From a virus, in IMG/VR virus record IMGVR_UViG_3300046816_000422, positions 1 through 42,723 of that record: 42,723 nucleotides of DNA, one strand, 5' to 3'. Position 1 is the stretch's first letter, and every line of letters begins with the position of its first letter. Shown piece after piece: positions 28,231 through 36,885 of the stretch. Below the pieces are notes generated by a model that saw only the letters and a program-made list of their open reading frames with translations, ran no database searches and was not told the origin of the DNA. The position numbers and the translations under genes are program-made.

Positions 28231-28291
28231 CGACGACCGCCCGCCTCCGGCGAAACCCCTAGGTGGCTGTCCGGAGGAGGGCGGGTAGTCG
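28231..28291 (-). terminator. stem-loop 1 of a tandem pair
   Basis: Arms 28231-28250 and 28271-28291 pair over about 20 positions with small mismatches; loop CGAAACCCCTAGGTGGCTGT. It starts ten bases after the stop of the 58-aa gene and is followed on the minus strand by TTTC, then by the next stem. Together the two stems are a likely double terminator ending the lysis-side transcript before the integrase block. Confidence 0.55.
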
Positions 28292-28301
28292 CGGCGTGAG
28301 C

Positions 28302-28478
28302 CTATACAGGCAAGACGCCGAGTGTCAAGGCCGTGCCGTCGAATTCGAGGCAGATCGCGGCTGGCTCACCTTCGAGCGGACCGTCCTCCTCCATGAACTC
28401 GACGTTTTCGAGGCCCTCCACCGTGGAGAGCTTCTCGGCCAGGGCCCGGGCTTTCTCCTTGAGTTCCTGTTCGGTCAT
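28302..28478 (-). CDS. 58-aa acidic protein
   Basis: ATG at 28478, AGGC/TAGGCT leader. Sequence MTEQELKEKARALAEKLSTV then EFMEEDGPLEGEPAAICLEF. Two helices and two strands, acidic. Ends with TAG ten bases before a strong stem-loop. Not recognised. Confidence 0.55.
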   Translation of the reverse strand: MTEQELKEKARALAEKLSTVEGLENVEFMEEDGPLEGEPAAICLEFDGTALTLGVLPV

Positions 28479-28481
28479 AGC

Positions 28482-28772
28482 CTAGACCCGCGGCGGCCAG
28501 CGCCAGGTGTTCGGTTCGGGAATGTCAGGGTCGGCTCCCCGGCGTAGCCCGGTGAACTGAATTGGCTCGCCGGATTTCGGGAACCCCCTCGCGCAGAGGG
28601 TGACGCCCTGACCGACGACGGAGTCGACCCCGTTGACGATCGCCGGGACCTCGTCGGCGGCGAGGCCACCGATCGGCACGATTAGGACGACTCGGCCGAG
28701 CGTCGGCATCGTCGGATCGGGAGTCGGGGTGTCGGTGCTCTCGCCTTGCTGCGTGCTCGTGCTGCTCTCCAT
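28482..28772 (-). CDS. hypothetical protein, 96 aa
   Basis: ATG 28772 with GAAGGGAGCAGC immediately before it, which rules out the longer frame to 28931. The first 25 residues are Ser/Thr/Pro; then LGRVVLIVPIGGLAADEVPA and VNGVDSVVGQGVTLCARGFP: a strand-helix-strand fold. Ends TWRWPPRV. First gene after a terminator and hence probably has its own promoter; TTGCTG-N18-GAGAAT lies upstream near 28800-28845. Confidence 0.55.
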   Translation of the reverse strand: MESSTSTQQGESTDTPTPDPTMPTLGRVVLIVPIGGLAADEVPAIVNGVDSVVGQGVTLCARGFPKSGEPIQFTGLRRGADPDIPEPNTWRWPPRV

Positions 28773-28867
28773 GCTGCTCCCTTCGGTAGATGATTGGACC
28801 CCAGCCGCCGCATTCTCAGTCGCCGACCGGGGCGGCAGCAAGCTATCACGGGCCCTTAAACGACAAA

Positions 28868-28894
28868 AGCCCCCCGCCCGGAGGGCGAGAGGCT
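28868..28894 (-). terminator. rho-independent terminator
   Basis: AGCCCCCCGCCC (28868-28879) and GGGCGAGAGGCT (28883-28894) pair in all 12 positions in leftward RNA (two G-U pairs) with a 3-base loop; UUUU (from 28868-28865) follows on the minus strand. It ends the transcript that carries the lysis genes and rusA. Confidence 0.85.
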
Positions 28895-28944
28895 CGTGCC
28901 GCATGAACGAGGCTCCGAAGGGAGCACCCATCGACGGCGGAAGT

Positions 28945-29307
28945 CTACAGGGTCAGGATGACCTGCACCATCGGATAGGACGAAGGTGCTAGTAGCTCGA
29001 GGGCGCCGAAGCGGTAGTGCTCGATCGTGTCGTCGGGCAACCAGCGCCCGTTGACCAGGGCGTCTCCGAGCGCCTTCTCGAGGATCACCCGGAAGTTGCC
29101 CTCGTCCCGACGTCGACGCTGCTTGAAGAAGATCCGCGCCGTCGCCGTGATCCTCTGCTGGTCGCGCGGCACTTGCTTCTCGAGCAGCGCGATCTCACAG
29201 AATCCCTGCCAGTCCTGCTTCGCCCGGCGCACCTTGGTCCAGTGGGCGTGTGCCGTCACGTTGTAGGACGGCGGGGTGCCGGGGATCTCGAGAACGACCT
29301 CGGTCAA
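28945..29307 (-). CDS. rusA: RusA-like Holliday junction resolvase
   Basis: 120 aa, the usual RusA length. Hallmark FKQRRRRDEGN at ~61-71 (Asp68), then DALVNGRWLPDDT (Asp82, Asp92, Asp93), the acidic residues of the RusA active site, ending with strands PMVQVILTL. Cuts four-way junctions made by Sak4/SSB recombination and clears DNA before packaging. ATG overlaps the upstream nuclease-like gene by four bases. Confidence 0.85.
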   Translation of the reverse strand: MTEVVLEIPGTPPSYNVTAHAHWTKVRRAKQDWQGFCEIALLEKQVPRDQQRITATARIFFKQRRRRDEGNFRVILEKALGDALVNGRWLPDDTIEHYRFGALELLAPSSYPMVQVILTL

Positions 29308-30083
29308 TGCACGGTCTGCCAGAGATAGATTTCGCGCTGCCCCTGCGCCAGGGTAAGCTGGCCGGCACAGACCCGCGCCTTCAGCAGGTTCTCGACGTTG
29401 TCCTTCTGGAAGCTCGAGGGATGCGGCTCCGGCCAGAGGTTGCGAATGTCGGCCGGCGCCCCACCCAGCTCGAGCGGGATGAAGTGATCGAACTCATAGA
29501 GCGACGTGTTGGTGCCGTCGCCGTAGGCCGCCATCGACGCTTCCTTCAGCGGCGCCGTATAGCTGACCGGCGGGCGCACCGTCGACGTCCAACCGACCAC
29601 GCAGATCGTCTTGTTGAGGGTGGCCTGACTGACTTCGGGGTTGAGCGCCCCCGGCGTGCAGCGCGGATCCGGTTCGAGGCCCCCGGCGATCGAGTGGCAG
29701 GGCGCCGGCACCGCCGGGCAGCCGTGGCCGCTGCGCCATTCGCAGCTGCTCGAGGGCGGCCCGCCGCTCGGGACCGGGACCGCTTCCGGTTCGGTGGTGA
29801 CCGGGGTGGTGATTTCGCCCGGCTGCACGTAGGGCGGCGGTGGCGGCGGGGGAGCCGGCGCTGAGCAGGGCACCCGGTGGTGGTTGTAGATGAAGTAGTG
29901 GACGCAGTCCTTCGGCGGCACAGGGGCGCAGGGGACCTCGTGGTGGTTGACGATCCGGTAGTGAACGCAGGGCTCCAGCGACGACGTCGTAGGCCCTGGC
30001 GCCACAGCGACGACGCCGGCACCCACCACGAGGGCGGAGACGACTGCAGCAGCGAGCCAGACAGGGGGTTTGAAGTCAGTCAT
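29304..30083 (-). CDS. membrane-anchored HNH-like nuclease with duplicated Cys-His motif
   Basis: 259 aa. Residues 9-27 are a membrane anchor or signal (VWLAAAVVSALVVGAGVVAV). Two copies of a 14-residue unit follow: Cys39-V-H-Y-R-I-V-N-H-H-E-V-P-Cys52 and Cys60-V-H-Y-F-I-Y-N-H-H-R-V-P-Cys73. A proline-rich linker, a Cys-rich patch and then an HNH-like domain (EFDHFIPLELGG, with Asp199-His200; NLWPEPH with Asn215) end the protein. The C-terminal domain resembles exported actinobacterial nuclease-like proteins. Catalytic arrangement is inferred. Position between rusA and DUF5662 and beside lysis genes. Confidence 0.6.
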   Translation of the reverse strand: MTDFKPPVWLAAAVVSALVVGAGVVAVAPGPTTSSLEPCVHYRIVNHHEVPCAPVPPKDCVHYFIYNHHRVPCSAPAPPPPPPPYVQPGEITTPVTTEPEAVPVPSGGPPSSSCEWRSGHGCPAVPAPCHSIAGGLEPDPRCTPGALNPEVSQATLNKTICVVGWTSTVRPPVSYTAPLKEASMAAYGDGTNTSLYEFDHFIPLELGGAPADIRNLWPEPHPSSFQKDNVENLLKARVCAGQLTLAQGQREIYLWQTVH

Positions 30084-30540
30084 GAGCTACCTCCGGGAGC
30101 AGTAGGTTGGACGTCTTCACAAGCAGCCGCTCGATCTCCTCGCCGTAGCCGAAGCGCTCTTTGGCGGCACCTTCGATGTAGGGCACCGGGCTCTCGCCCT
30201 TGCGCCCCGCAGCCGCGACCCAATCGCAGACAAGCTCCATCAGGTCGAGCAGGTTCATCCCGTGGATCCCGTTGGCGAAGTGCTCGGGGTGGTGGCGGTT
30301 GACCCGGTAGTGGTGCTCGAGCGCCGCCCCCATTTCCTCCAGGTGGACCTTGTACTCGGGGGATTCATGCTCGACCTCGTCGAGCTTGGAGCGGAACTCG
30401 TTGAACATCGACAGCTCCGGCTCCTGCAGCTTCGACTGGTCGTGGTAGAGCGCCCGCTGCGCGAGGGCTGCGCTCAACCGCAGCAGCCCCCGCTGGACCT
30501 CGTGAATGTGCTCGTAGGTGTCCGGCCGCGAGTCAGACAT
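30076..30540 (-). CDS. DUF5662 family protein
   Basis: 154 aa. Conserved-looking positions: YHDQSKLQEPE (32-42), EYKVHLEEMGAALEHHY and NRHHPEHF, DLMELVCDWVAAAGRKGESP. This pattern (YHDxSKxxxPE ... HHPEHF ... LxEMxCDWxAA) is the DUF5662 signature of phage proteins; His/Asp arrangement suggests a metal-dependent, HD-like hydrolase, unproven. Overlaps on both sides. Confidence 0.8.
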   Translation of the reverse strand: MSDSRPDTYEHIHEVQRGLLRLSAALAQRALYHDQSKLQEPELSMFNEFRSKLDEVEHESPEYKVHLEEMGAALEHHYRVNRHHPEHFANGIHGMNLLDLMELVCDWVAAAGRKGESPVPYIEGAAKERFGYGEEIERLLVKTSNLLLPEVAHD

Positions 30541-30719
30541 CAGCGCCGGGCGGCATCCACGAATCGGGTGACGATGAACGGGCCGAGCCCGACGACCAGG
30601 CCGACGGCGACCGCGATCTCCCCCGGCACGCCGTTGGTGGCGAGCAAGCCGGTCACAGTGCCGGCCAGGGCGAGCCCCGACGCGGTCTCGGTGGGGCGAT
30701 TCTTCAGTGTGTTGGTCAT
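30540..30719 (-). CDS. holin-like protein, two membrane helices
   Basis: 59 aa from the ATG at 30719 overlapping the lysin stop (ATGA). MTNTLKNRPTETASGLALAG then TVTGLLATNGVPGEIAVAVG and LVVGLGPFIVTRFVDAARR. Two hydrophobic segments (about 13-27 and 35-51) around a short turn, with a basic end: class II holin layout. Directly after the endolysin gene. Inference by position and topology. Confidence 0.6.
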   Translation of the reverse strand: MTNTLKNRPTETASGLALAGTVTGLLATNGVPGEIAVAVGLVVGLGPFIVTRFVDAARR

Positions 30720-31648
30720 GCGTATTTGCCTCCCTCGAAGAGACGGGCCTCAGCGTTCCGGCGGCGGAGCAGGCCGGCGAGCACTTCGCCTCCGGCGTGA
30801 TCCCACTTCTTGAACTCTTCGGCTGCGCCTCGGTAGTTGCCGTTGTTGAGCTTGCGGAGCAGGGTCGATTCGGCCAGGGCCCCGGCTCCCAGGTTGTAGA
30901 CGAAGCTGACCAGGGCGTCGAACTGTTTCTGATTCAGGTGAACCGTGACCAGATCGCTGACCGCCTGGGAGGCCGTCGCCGCGTCCCTGCGGAGCAGCAC
31001 GAGCCCCTTTTCCCTAGTCACCTTGTCACCGGACTTGACGCCGCCCGTGTGGCCGAAGGCGATCGTCCAGACCTGACCCCACTGGTCCCAATAGGCCACC
31101 GCCCGGAACCCCTCGAAGAGGGCGATGAATTTGGCACCGGCCCGCGAGAGACTATGCGGCTCCGCGACCCCTGGGTGCTTGGCGGGGTGGTGGACCTGGG
31201 GCTTGCGCTTCGGGCCGAAGACGGCCTTGAAGAACTCGCGCCAGCGCTTCGGCTTGTGGGCGAAATTCAGGTGGTGATACTCCGAGCCGCTCGCGTAGGG
31301 CCGGTAGAGCGTCCAGCCGTGCCGGTGGGCAGCGGCGATGACCTCTTCGACCTGGGAGTCGTTGACGTCGATCCCGCATTTCCACCACGGCAGCTTTTCG
31401 TGGAGTCGGCCGACGACACCGTCGCCGAGCAAGATGTGAGTGCCGCGATCGGGGGGATTCGCCATCCCCGGCGGCAGTTCGGCGAACAGTTCGGCCTGGG
31501 TGTGCTTGCCGTACTTGTGCAAGATCCCGGCGACGTCGTCACCGCGGTAGATCGAGTTGTAGGTGCAGCCCGTTTCCGCTTTCAGCTTCCGCAGCAGCGG
31601 GTAGAGCGGTTTGGGACACGGACACCCGTCAATGACCTCGTACCTCAT
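30716..31648 (-). CDS. two-domain endolysin (M15-like peptidase + GH24 muramidase)
   Basis: 310 aa from the ATG at 31648 (GAAGGGAGCACC precedes). N-terminal ~135 residues: CGIDVND (Asp94) and GSEYHHLNF (Glu123, His125) recall the metal site of M15-type peptidases found in actinophage lysins. A His/Pro/Lys linker follows. C-terminal GH24 domain: FEGFRAVAYWD with Glu179 and Asp188, then TIAFGHT (Thr195), the Glu-Asp-Thr triad of phage lysozymes. Cuts both cross-links and glycan strands for host lysis. Confidence 0.85.
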   Translation of the reverse strand: MRYEVIDGCPCPKPLYPLLRKLKAETGCTYNSIYRGDDVAGILHKYGKHTQAELFAELPPGMANPPDRGTHILLGDGVVGRLHEKLPWWKCGIDVNDSQVEEVIAAAHRHGWTLYRPYASGSEYHHLNFAHKPKRWREFFKAVFGPKRKPQVHHPAKHPGVAEPHSLSRAGAKFIALFEGFRAVAYWDQWGQVWTIAFGHTGGVKSGDKVTREKGLVLLRRDAATASQAVSDLVTVHLNQKQFDALVSFVYNLGAGALAESTLLRKLNNGNYRGAAEEFKKWDHAGGEVLAGLLRRRNAEARLFEGGKYA

Positions 31649-31662
31649 GGTGCTCCCTTCGG

Positions 31663-32295
31663 TTAGTTGCCGGGCCCGACCTTCACACAGGCACTCACGG
31701 CGATTTCGACACAAGCCTTGACGCCTTTGCCGGCGCCGGGGGTATTGCCCGAGTTGCCGGGCGAAGAACTAACAGGTGGTTCGGGCGGAGCGGGCGGAGC
31801 CGGCGCAGGGGCCGGTGGCGGAGCCGGTGGTGGAAGCTGCTCTTTGGGCGGCTTTTCTGCCGGCGGTTGGGGGGGCGTATGCCCGCTGTGGCCGGGGTGC
31901 GAGCCCGGCCCTGGTGGCTGGCCCGCCGGAGACGGGTTCTGAGTACCACCCCCTCTCGAGGGTCGCAGCGGAGGCCGCAGCGTCGCCAGGAAGGCCACCC
32001 GGCAGCCTGGGTGCCGGCGGCAGTTGATTAGCGCGATGCGGAGCAGCGTGGCGCAGTCCTTTGACCGTTTGTGGTCGGTCAGCGAAGCGGGATCGCAGAT
32101 GTTGCCCGCCCGGACGATCTTCGTCACCTGGGGCTTGAGGACGTCCACCTGATGCTGGGTGGATTCCTGGTTGGAGAGGATGAGCAGGATCCCGGCGGCG
32201 CCCAGCAGCATCAACCCCGCGACCACGAGGAAGAGGCGAATCGAGCGCTCAGCGATCCAAGCCTCGGTCGGGCTCAGCTCGGTTGGGGACCTCAT
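31663..32295 (-). CDS. single-pass membrane protein with Cys-rich and Pro-rich extracellular part
   Basis: 210 aa; the ATG at 32295 overlaps the upstream stop (ATGA). Residues ~17-37 are the membrane helix (SIRLFLVVAGLMLLGAAGIL). A segment with five cysteines (GNICDP, KDCATLLR, NCRRHPGCR) follows, a pattern frequent in proteins next to actinophage lysis genes, then an 80-residue Pro/Gly/Ala tail. Might span the cell wall like a spanin or act as a lysis regulator; exact role unproved. Confidence 0.6.
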   Translation of the reverse strand: MRSPTELSPTEAWIAERSIRLFLVVAGLMLLGAAGILLILSNQESTQHQVDVLKPQVTKIVRAGNICDPASLTDHKRSKDCATLLRIALINCRRHPGCRVAFLATLRPPLRPSRGGGTQNPSPAGQPPGPGSHPGHSGHTPPQPPAEKPPKEQLPPPAPPPAPAPAPPAPPEPPVSSSPGNSGNTPGAGKGVKACVEIAVSACVKVGPGN

Positions 32296-32534
32296 TTCAC
32301 GATCACTCCGATCAGGGTCGCGATCACGGCCAGGAGGGCACAGCAGGCAGATCCAAGGGCGATCACCGCGGCGCGCTGGGAGGCGACGCGCTTTTCCGCG
32401 TCCTCCTCGCGCCAACCGCGGAAGTCACGGCGCAGGCCGCTCAGCTGGTCGAGCAGGCCGCCGCTACCGCGTACTCCGAAGATGGTTGCCTCGAGGTCAG
32501 CGAGACGTTTGTCAACCCGCTCTGCTGTGGTCAC
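32292..32534 (-). CDS. XhlA/hemolysin-type holin-associated protein
   Basis: 80 aa. Coiled-coil N-terminal (VDKRLADLEATIFGVRGSGG, LLDQLSGLRRDFRGWREE) and a C-terminal membrane helix (ALGSACCALLAVIATLIGVI) fit the XhlA pattern, a membrane protein that works with a holin. GTG start directly follows the ejection-protein stop. With the 59-aa protein it brackets the lysin. Confidence 0.6.
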   Translation of the reverse strand: MTTAERVDKRLADLEATIFGVRGSGGLLDQLSGLRRDFRGWREEDAEKRVASQRAAVIALGSACCALLAVIATLIGVIVK

Positions 32535-32535
32535 G

Positions 32536-35500
32536 TCAACCTCCCAGGTAGGGATTACTCGAAGAGCTGCCGGCGGACTTCAGGTACGGATTGCCGGCGG
32601 AGGCCGACGTCGACTTCAGGTAGGGATTCGAGGATCCCGAAGCAGCTGCCGCGCCAGGGCCCGTCTTATAGGCTTCTTCGACCGCCTTCAGCAGCGCCTT
32701 CTGCACCGCCGAGAACGGCTTGCCTTTCGGGTAGTAGGGCGACTCGACTCCACTGACGTATTTCTTCGCGGCTTCGGCGGCGTGGATCTTCTTCAGGACC
32801 CCCTTCAGCTTGCGCGGCTGCGGCGTGCCGCCGGGGCCGCCGTAGAGGAGATCCTGCACGAGTTTGGAGTCGAACGGTCCCGGCACCTTGCCTTCGCCTT
32901 CCTTCTTGGCGAACTCGTTGCTCAGGTGTTCGGAGCCGTGCAGGGCGGCCGCCGACTCCGGCAGCATCGGCGCCGCGATCGAGCGCAGGCCCCGCAGCGG
33001 GTCGAATTTCGAGTAGGCCTTCGAGGCGGTCGACTGCTTCGGGCCCCCGAGCGCCTCGAGGATCTTCTGCGAGATCGACGTGCCGCCAATCAACGGCGTC
33101 CCGTCCGGGGCGTTGATCCTGATCGGCGCCGGCATCGCGAGCAGCTGTTTGATCGCCGCGTAGCCCCGCGGCAGGGTGGACTTTTCCCCACTCAGCGGTT
33201 CCTGGCCGGAGAGCGCCGTGTAGGCGGCCCCGACCAGCGGGTTCGCGGAGGAGACGATCTGGCCCGGATTGCCGGTGGCGAGTATCTGCGTCAGGGCCGA
33301 CTGCCCTGGGGAGATCCTCGAGCCCGCCGGCAGGACACCCTTCTTGCCGCTCGGAGTGGAGTACACCGGGTAGGCGTAGTCGAGTGGGTTGGACGGTTTG
33401 CCGCCGACCAGCTTTTCGATCTGGTTGGAGTTCTGCTGGCCGAGCATGTAGGCCAGGGTCGCCGTCACCGGGTGTGTTTTCGGGAAGGTCCACAGTGTCC
33501 AACGCAGCGAGTAACGCAGGAACCCGTAGAAGATCGCCAGTGGGGCGTAGGTGCGCTCGAAGTGTGAGAACGCCGTCCAGTTGCCGGCGATGTTGTCGAC
33601 GTAGTCTTCGAGTTTGCCTTTCTGGGCCCGGCCCTCCTTGGTTCCGTTGAGCCAGTTCCACAGCTCTTCCCGCGTCTTGAATTTGCCCGAGAGCTGGCGC
33701 TGCTTGTCGAAGAGCCCGGTCAGCCCGGAGTGGAAGCTGCGGAAGCGCTTGTCCGCCTCCAGGGCGTAGAGGGTCGAGCGGTAGACGTTCTGACGCTTCG
33801 CGTCGATCCGCCCCAGGGTCCGCAGCTTGGCGAAGCTGAGTGCCTCTTTCGCCGATTTGCCGCGGGTCAGCTCTTTGGCGCCTTGCTCCCACAGCGCCGG
33901 GGTGTAGGTCTCCTGCATATCGAGCGGGGTGCGCAGGGCGGCGGAGGAGATCGGCGCGGCGCCGGCAGTCGCTTCGAGGGCGATCGCACCCTCGGGGTTG
34001 TTCTTGTGGTACTGGTGAATATCGCGCAGCACCGAAGGCGCCTTCAGCAGGGCCTCGGGGTGGGCGAGGATGATCGGGATCCCCTCGGCGACGGTCTGGG
34101 CGACCTCCCAGGCCGGGTTGGTCGCCAGGATCGAGCGGTTGGCGATCCGGCTGCCGACGTTGAGCGCCTGAATGATCGCCGAGTGCTCCGGGGTGATCTG
34201 TAGCCGGGCCTCCTTGATCGCCTCGCGCGGGACCAGGACCCAGGGCTCGTTGCCTTTCACCTTGCCGGCCTCGGCGTCGCGCAGCAGGGCGTCGAGCTTG
34301 CCCTGCTTCTCGGCCTCACTCATGAACGGGTCTTTCAGCGCGTTCTTCCACTCGCGGTAGGCGAGCCGGCCCCAGGACCGCGGGTCGATCTGTCCACCGT
34401 TCGGGTGCAGGGCATCGCGACGCGAGGTGATCGCATTCCAGTCTTTCGAGCCCTGGCCGACCATCTTCGACTTGCCGTCGATCGTGAACGGCGTCTTGTA
34501 GTGCTCGACAAGGTTGCGCATGAAGCGCCGGCCCGACTCCCGCTGTCGTGGCAAGTCGATCGTGCCCTTGACGTAGGACTCGAAGGTGCGGTCGAGCTTG
34601 CCTTCTTTGGCGAGCTGGCCAGTGCGCATGTGCTCGACCCGCCCGGCCGGAGTCGGGAACGGGTTCTCGAAGCCGGAGCCGTGACCGGGCGCCTCCGCGT
34701 GGTGGGTCCAGATCGCCGGAGCAGCGCCGGCCGCCTGCCGGGCCGCTTCGACCTTGCCCTTGTACTCGGTGAGCAGCTTCGAGTCATACGGCTTGCCGGT
34801 CGAGCGGTCGATCGAGACCCCTGGTTTGGTGAAGGGCTGATCGCCTTTGAAGCGGGGGCCTTTCGGGCGCCCGTAGAGAAGTGCGTTGCGCAGCGCATCG
34901 GAGTGGGCCTCGAGTTTGCGGGCGTCGCGGTAGTGGACCGCGACCTCCGATTTGAGCCGGCTCTGCCGGGCGCCCTTCAGGACGCGAGACTGGACCAGTT
35001 TGTCGTGCCCGACGCTGCGCATCCCTTTCGCCGTCTTCTCGAGCTGGTGCAGATCGTCATAGGCCCCCTGGCGATCGGGGGCGAGGGTCAACTTGCGGGC
35101 GCCGTGGGGAACGGCGTGCTCGGGCCGGGTGACCCCGAAGAGATCGCCCTGCTGCATCAGCCGCGCCCTCTCGCCCTTGCCGCGCAGCGCCGCCGGCAGC
35201 GCCTTGGAGTTCGCCTCGCCCGCTTTCAGCGCCTCCCTGAAGTGCTGGTCGCGCCACAGGCCGGGGTGGCGATCCATGTAGTCGAGCGCTTTCAGCAAGT
35301 GCGGATCGCCGGGCCCGTTGGCCCTAACCCGATCGGCCATCCGCTGATCGCGGATCCCGTACTCAGCCGCGGTCTGGAAAGCGACGTCGGAGCCTTTCGG
35401 CGCCTTCGCCATGTGCGACGTGATCTTCTCCCGGTGGGCAGAGCGCGCCATGCGGAACGGGTTGTCGGTGCGCTGCTTTATCAGCGCCGTCGTCTTGCGC

Positions 35501-36879
35501 TCGCCGTGGCGGGCGAGCACCCCGAAGACCGGCTGCTCGGCGCCGTTCGGCGCGTGGCGGACGCGGCGATTCAGGTTCTCGCTGCGGGCGGCGACGTTGC
35601 GACGGACGTCGGCGGCACCGCGGCGGATCGCCCCGCGGCCGCGCTCGTACGCCTTCAGCCGGGTCAGCGCCGGCAACGGCGTGAACAAGGACAGCGAGCC
35701 CTGTTTGCGGGCCGCTTCTTCGGCCTTCTTGGTGCTGCCCGAGAAGGCCTGGCCGACGATATGCCCGAGCCCCCGCGCCTGTTCGGACGCCGTCTTCTCG
35801 AAGTAGCCGGGGTTGCCGTGGATCAGCGAGAGACCGGCGGCCTCACCGAGCGCCGCGGGCCCGGTGATCGCCCCGGAGAGCGCCCGTCCCGTCGTCTGCG
35901 CGGTTTCGACCGGATGGCGCAGGATCGCCTGCCCGGATCCCACCGCGAAGGCCCTGGCGCGATTGGTCAGGTCACCCGGCAGGACGCCCGGAGGGAGCGC
36001 CACAGCGGCTCCGTAGCCGGCCCGCACCGGGTGGTGGCGAGCGGAGCGCACAGCGCCTCTGGCGGCCGCACGGCGCCCCGCAGGGGTGATCGCCGCCCGT
36101 TTGGCCTCGGCGGGGAAGGCTCGGGCCCGTGCCGGCACCGCCCGCACCCTCGAGGCAGCCCGTGCCGGCGCCGTGCGGATCCGCTCCGGGGTCGCCTTGA
36201 TCCGGGTGATCCTCCTCGAGCCCGCCCGGCCGGCCGCTGCCCCGGCCCTCGAGGCCAGCGCTTTGACGCCGTGTTCGGCGACCGACGCGCCGGCCGTGGC
36301 CTCCTTGGAAGCGAGCTTGGCGCCGATCGCCTCGACCCCCGCCTTGCCGGCCAGCCCGGCCAGCTTGGCGCCGGCACCGAGCCCCGCGGTCGCCGCGGTG
36401 GAGATCGCGAATTCGGCCGCCGGATCCGGGGTGGCGCCGCCTGAGCTTCCGGCTCGAGTCTGGGCCCGCCGCGCCTTCGCATAGGCCCGCGGGGCGACCG
36501 ATTTCAGCCCGGCGGTCGGGTAGTTGCCGCTGCCTTCGGGACTCGGCTGGCGCGCCTTGAAGAGGGCCTCGGAGGCGAGCGCGTGGCGCAGTCGACGGGC
36601 CGCCTCCCGCATCACCGGGTTCGGGTGTTTCGCCAGCACCGCCTGCGTGTGGTGCAGCGCCTCGATCGGCGTCCGCGGGGCCCGAGCTACCGGCCCCGGA
36701 GATGGCGAAAGCCGCCGCAGCTTCGGTGGCTGCGACGGCTTCGGCTTCTGGAGGAGGTAAGGATTGTGGAGCGGCGGGGGCGGCTTCGGCGGAGCCACTC
36801 GCCGGATCTTCGGCGGTGCCATCGCCCGCCGGACAATCCGAGCTGCAGCGGTGTCGTCGGTACCCAGACCGAAGGCCAT
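32536..36879 (-). CDS. giant internal virion / DNA-ejection protein
   Basis: 1447 aa, largest gene. N-terminal ~400 residues are Arg/Lys/Ala/Pro-rich with low complexity; the middle (600-1100) is globular with ETYTPALWEQGAKEL and TFPKTHPVTATLAYMLGQQ-like hydrophobic helices; C-terminal ~150 is Pro/Gly/Lys. NPYL occurs at ~39 (HNPYLLQKP) and three times at the end (SNPYLKS, GNPYLKS, SNPYLGG). Comparable in place and size to the T7 gp16-type ejection proteins that extend the tail channel across the envelope. No transglycosylase active site was recognised. Next genes encode smaller internal proteins. Confidence 0.7.
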   Translation of the reverse strand: MAFGLGTDDTAAARIVRRAMAPPKIRRVAPPKPPPPLHNPYLLQKPKPSQPPKLRRLSPSPGPVARAPRTPIEALHHTQAVLAKHPNPVMREAARRLRHALASEALFKARQPSPEGSGNYPTAGLKSVAPRAYAKARRAQTRAGSSGGATPDPAAEFAISTAATAGLGAGAKLAGLAGKAGVEAIGAKLASKEATAGASVAEHGVKALASRAGAAAGRAGSRRITRIKATPERIRTAPARAASRVRAVPARARAFPAEAKRAAITPAGRRAAARGAVRSARHHPVRAGYGAAVALPPGVLPGDLTNRARAFAVGSGQAILRHPVETAQTTGRALSGAITGPAALGEAAGLSLIHGNPGYFEKTASEQARGLGHIVGQAFSGSTKKAEEAARKQGSLSLFTPLPALTRLKAYERGRGAIRRGAADVRRNVAARSENLNRRVRHAPNGAEQPVFGVLARHGERKTTALIKQRTDNPFRMARSAHREKITSHMAKAPKGSDVAFQTAAEYGIRDQRMADRVRANGPGDPHLLKALDYMDRHPGLWRDQHFREALKAGEANSKALPAALRGKGERARLMQQGDLFGVTRPEHAVPHGARKLTLAPDRQGAYDDLHQLEKTAKGMRSVGHDKLVQSRVLKGARQSRLKSEVAVHYRDARKLEAHSDALRNALLYGRPKGPRFKGDQPFTKPGVSIDRSTGKPYDSKLLTEYKGKVEAARQAAGAAPAIWTHHAEAPGHGSGFENPFPTPAGRVEHMRTGQLAKEGKLDRTFESYVKGTIDLPRQRESGRRFMRNLVEHYKTPFTIDGKSKMVGQGSKDWNAITSRRDALHPNGGQIDPRSWGRLAYREWKNALKDPFMSEAEKQGKLDALLRDAEAGKVKGNEPWVLVPREAIKEARLQITPEHSAIIQALNVGSRIANRSILATNPAWEVAQTVAEGIPIILAHPEALLKAPSVLRDIHQYHKNNPEGAIALEATAGAAPISSAALRTPLDMQETYTPALWEQGAKELTRGKSAKEALSFAKLRTLGRIDAKRQNVYRSTLYALEADKRFRSFHSGLTGLFDKQRQLSGKFKTREELWNWLNGTKEGRAQKGKLEDYVDNIAGNWTAFSHFERTYAPLAIFYGFLRYSLRWTLWTFPKTHPVTATLAYMLGQQNSNQIEKLVGGKPSNPLDYAYPVYSTPSGKKGVLPAGSRISPGQSALTQILATGNPGQIVSSANPLVGAAYTALSGQEPLSGEKSTLPRGYAAIKQLLAMPAPIRINAPDGTPLIGGTSISQKILEALGGPKQSTASKAYSKFDPLRGLRSIAAPMLPESAAALHGSEHLSNEFAKKEGEGKVPGPFDSKLVQDLLYGGPGGTPQPRKLKGVLKKIHAAEAAKKYVSGVESPYYPKGKPFSAVQKALLKAVEEAYKTGPGAAAASGSSNPYLKSTSASAGNPYLKSAGSSSSNPYLGG

Positions 36880-36885
36880 CCGGGC

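Noticed and set aside
34405-36444. Long plus-strand open frame of 679 codons opposite the giant ejection gene
   Set aside because: Shadow of the minus-strand gene in very GC-rich DNA; no ribosome site, Arg/Gly/Ala-biased sequence, opposite strand to a well-supported gene.
32536-36879. Tape-measure protein
   Set aside because: Length would fit, but no tail tube, chaperone or terminator genes are present, and the neighbours are internal virion-type proteins of a short-tailed phage.
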